In this document: positions 4,769 through 5,134 of the stretch, piece by piece
Position numbering within the stretch: the first letter of the stretch is position 1
How the letters are laid out: each line of letters opens with the position of its first letter
DNA from: Candidatus Aminicenantota bacterium
GTDB taxonomy: Bacteria > Acidobacteriota > UBA4820 > DSQY01
Direction of reading: 5' to 3'
Assembly (NCBI GenBank): GCA_027365515.1
Contig: DAHXMK010000297.1
Span: forward strand, 1-5,134
Length of the DNA: 5,134 bases
Notes under the pieces: model-generated
Seen by the model: only the letters and a program-made list of their open reading frames with translations
Database searches by the model: none
What the model was told of the DNA's origin: nothing
Program-made: the position numbers and the translations under genes

Positions 4769-5077
4769 ATGGGCGACGTTTTTGAAAAACTTGATGCTCA
4801 CGTCGCGCGATACAAATCCGAGGAATGGCAAGGGACACTCCGCGATTATCTCTCGATTGTCCGCGCTAATCCCGCAGCCTCCCAACTCGCGCATGCGCGC
4901 ATATATGAGATGGTTCGCTCTCACGGGGTCGAGACCGACCCCGTCCTGGGGACCGAAAAGTACCTCTTTTTCCAGAATGACCTTTTTGGCATTGACGAGG
5001 CGCTGGCGCAGATCATGGAATACTTTAAGGCGGCGGCGCTCGGGTCGGATGTGGGATTTGCCAGTTCCGGCCCGTAA
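4769..5077 (+). pseudogene. prkA: PrkA-family serine protein kinase, N-terminal fragment cut by an inverted repeat
   Basis: PrkA proteins are AAA-type serine kinases/ATPases, often encoded with YeaH and SpoVR-like proteins and linked to stress or sporulation. The first 94-96 residues fit the N-terminus of this family: VFEKLDAHVARYKSEEWQGT, LRDYLSIVRANP, then an acidic FFQNDLFGIDEALAQIMEYF stretch leading into KAAALGSDVG. Family members are about 640 residues or more and would next show the Walker A P-loop. Instead the frame runs into FASSGP and a stop, all encoded by the right arm of the inverted repeat that starts at 5051. ATG 4769 has a good AAGGAG at 4756-4761; an in-frame TTG at 4745 is less likely. 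The fragment is probably an intact gene broken by chimeric assembly. I am fairly sure of the family, from recognition only. Confidence 0.75.
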
Positions 5078-5134
5078 CACTCGCTTCCACAAGCTAAAAC
5101 GAATCCCGAGGACAGAATGATGCTCCTCGGGACC
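5051..5134 (-). repeat. Right arm of the 84-base inverted repeat, at the window end
   Basis: This is an exact reverse complement of 4582-4665. It begins inside the PrkA frame and runs to the last base of the window. It replaces the expected continuation of prkA, so it is the foreign copy. No target-site duplication is visible because the outer edge lies beyond the window. Confidence 0.97.

Noticed and set aside
4729..4785. 18-residue open frame overlapping the prkA start (possible leader peptide)
   Set aside because: The only Shine-Dalgarno-like run (GAAGGG, 4720-4725) is too close to the ATG, the peptide has no run of a regulatory amino acid, and the composition is ordinary.
4582..5134. MITE or small transposon with 84-base terminal inverted repeats
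   Set aside because: The interior holds a PrkA start with its own ribosome binding site and no transposase. Only the right arm interrupts conserved coding sequence, and no target duplication can be seen.

Overview
The window is a bacterial translation/transcription gene cluster, read entirely on the + strand: the 3' end of tuf (EF-Tu), then rpmG (L33), secE, nusG, rplK (L11), rplA (L1), rplJ (L10) and rplL (L7/L12). After a strong intrinsic terminator, the 5' end of a PrkA-type serine protein kinase gene follows. The gene order, the L10 and L1 sequences, and a NusG carrying a long acidic Glu/Ala/Pro-rich N-terminal extension suggest Chloroflexota (Anaerolineae-like). This assignment is an inference from recognition, not from a search.

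Layout. 2-468: tuf end and rpmG, overlapping by one base (TAATG). 469-609: a non-coding gap in the slot where many bacteria carry tRNA-Trp. No tRNA can be built here. Instead there is a compact three-way-junction RNA fold (488-580). 610-1716: secE and nusG, tightly coupled. 1735-2936: rplK and rplA. 2937-3150: a recognisable L10 leader with its kink-turn/hairpin core, a candidate antiterminator and a strong intrinsic terminator just before rplJ. 3151-4235: rplJ and rplL, separated by 116 bases. 4236-4304: a small hairpin, then a convincing terminator. rpoB does not follow rplL within this window.

4305-4768 has no protein gene but is not empty. It holds a good sigma-70-type promoter (TTGACA, 18 bases, TAGAAT), a multi-helix RNA fold closed by a perfect 10-bp helix, and mutually exclusive antiterminator and terminator helices. 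A spacer then leads to the prkA start at 4769. The arrangement is that of a riboswitch-like or attenuator leader for prkA, or an independent small RNA. I do not recognise it as a known class.

The window ends abnormally. The last 84 bases (5051-5134) are an exact reverse complement of 4582-4665, and they cut the PrkA reading frame just before the expected Walker A motif. This is most simply a fold-back chimera at a contig end, although a genuine inverted duplication cannot be excluded from the sequence alone.

Functionally, the cluster makes EF-Tu, five proteins of the large ribosomal subunit including the whole L11/L10-L12 stalk plus L1, the SecE translocon subunit and the elongation factor NusG. 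Stalk production has its own L10 feedback element. The two best candidates for undescribed biology are the rpmG-secE RNA and the prkA leader RNA.
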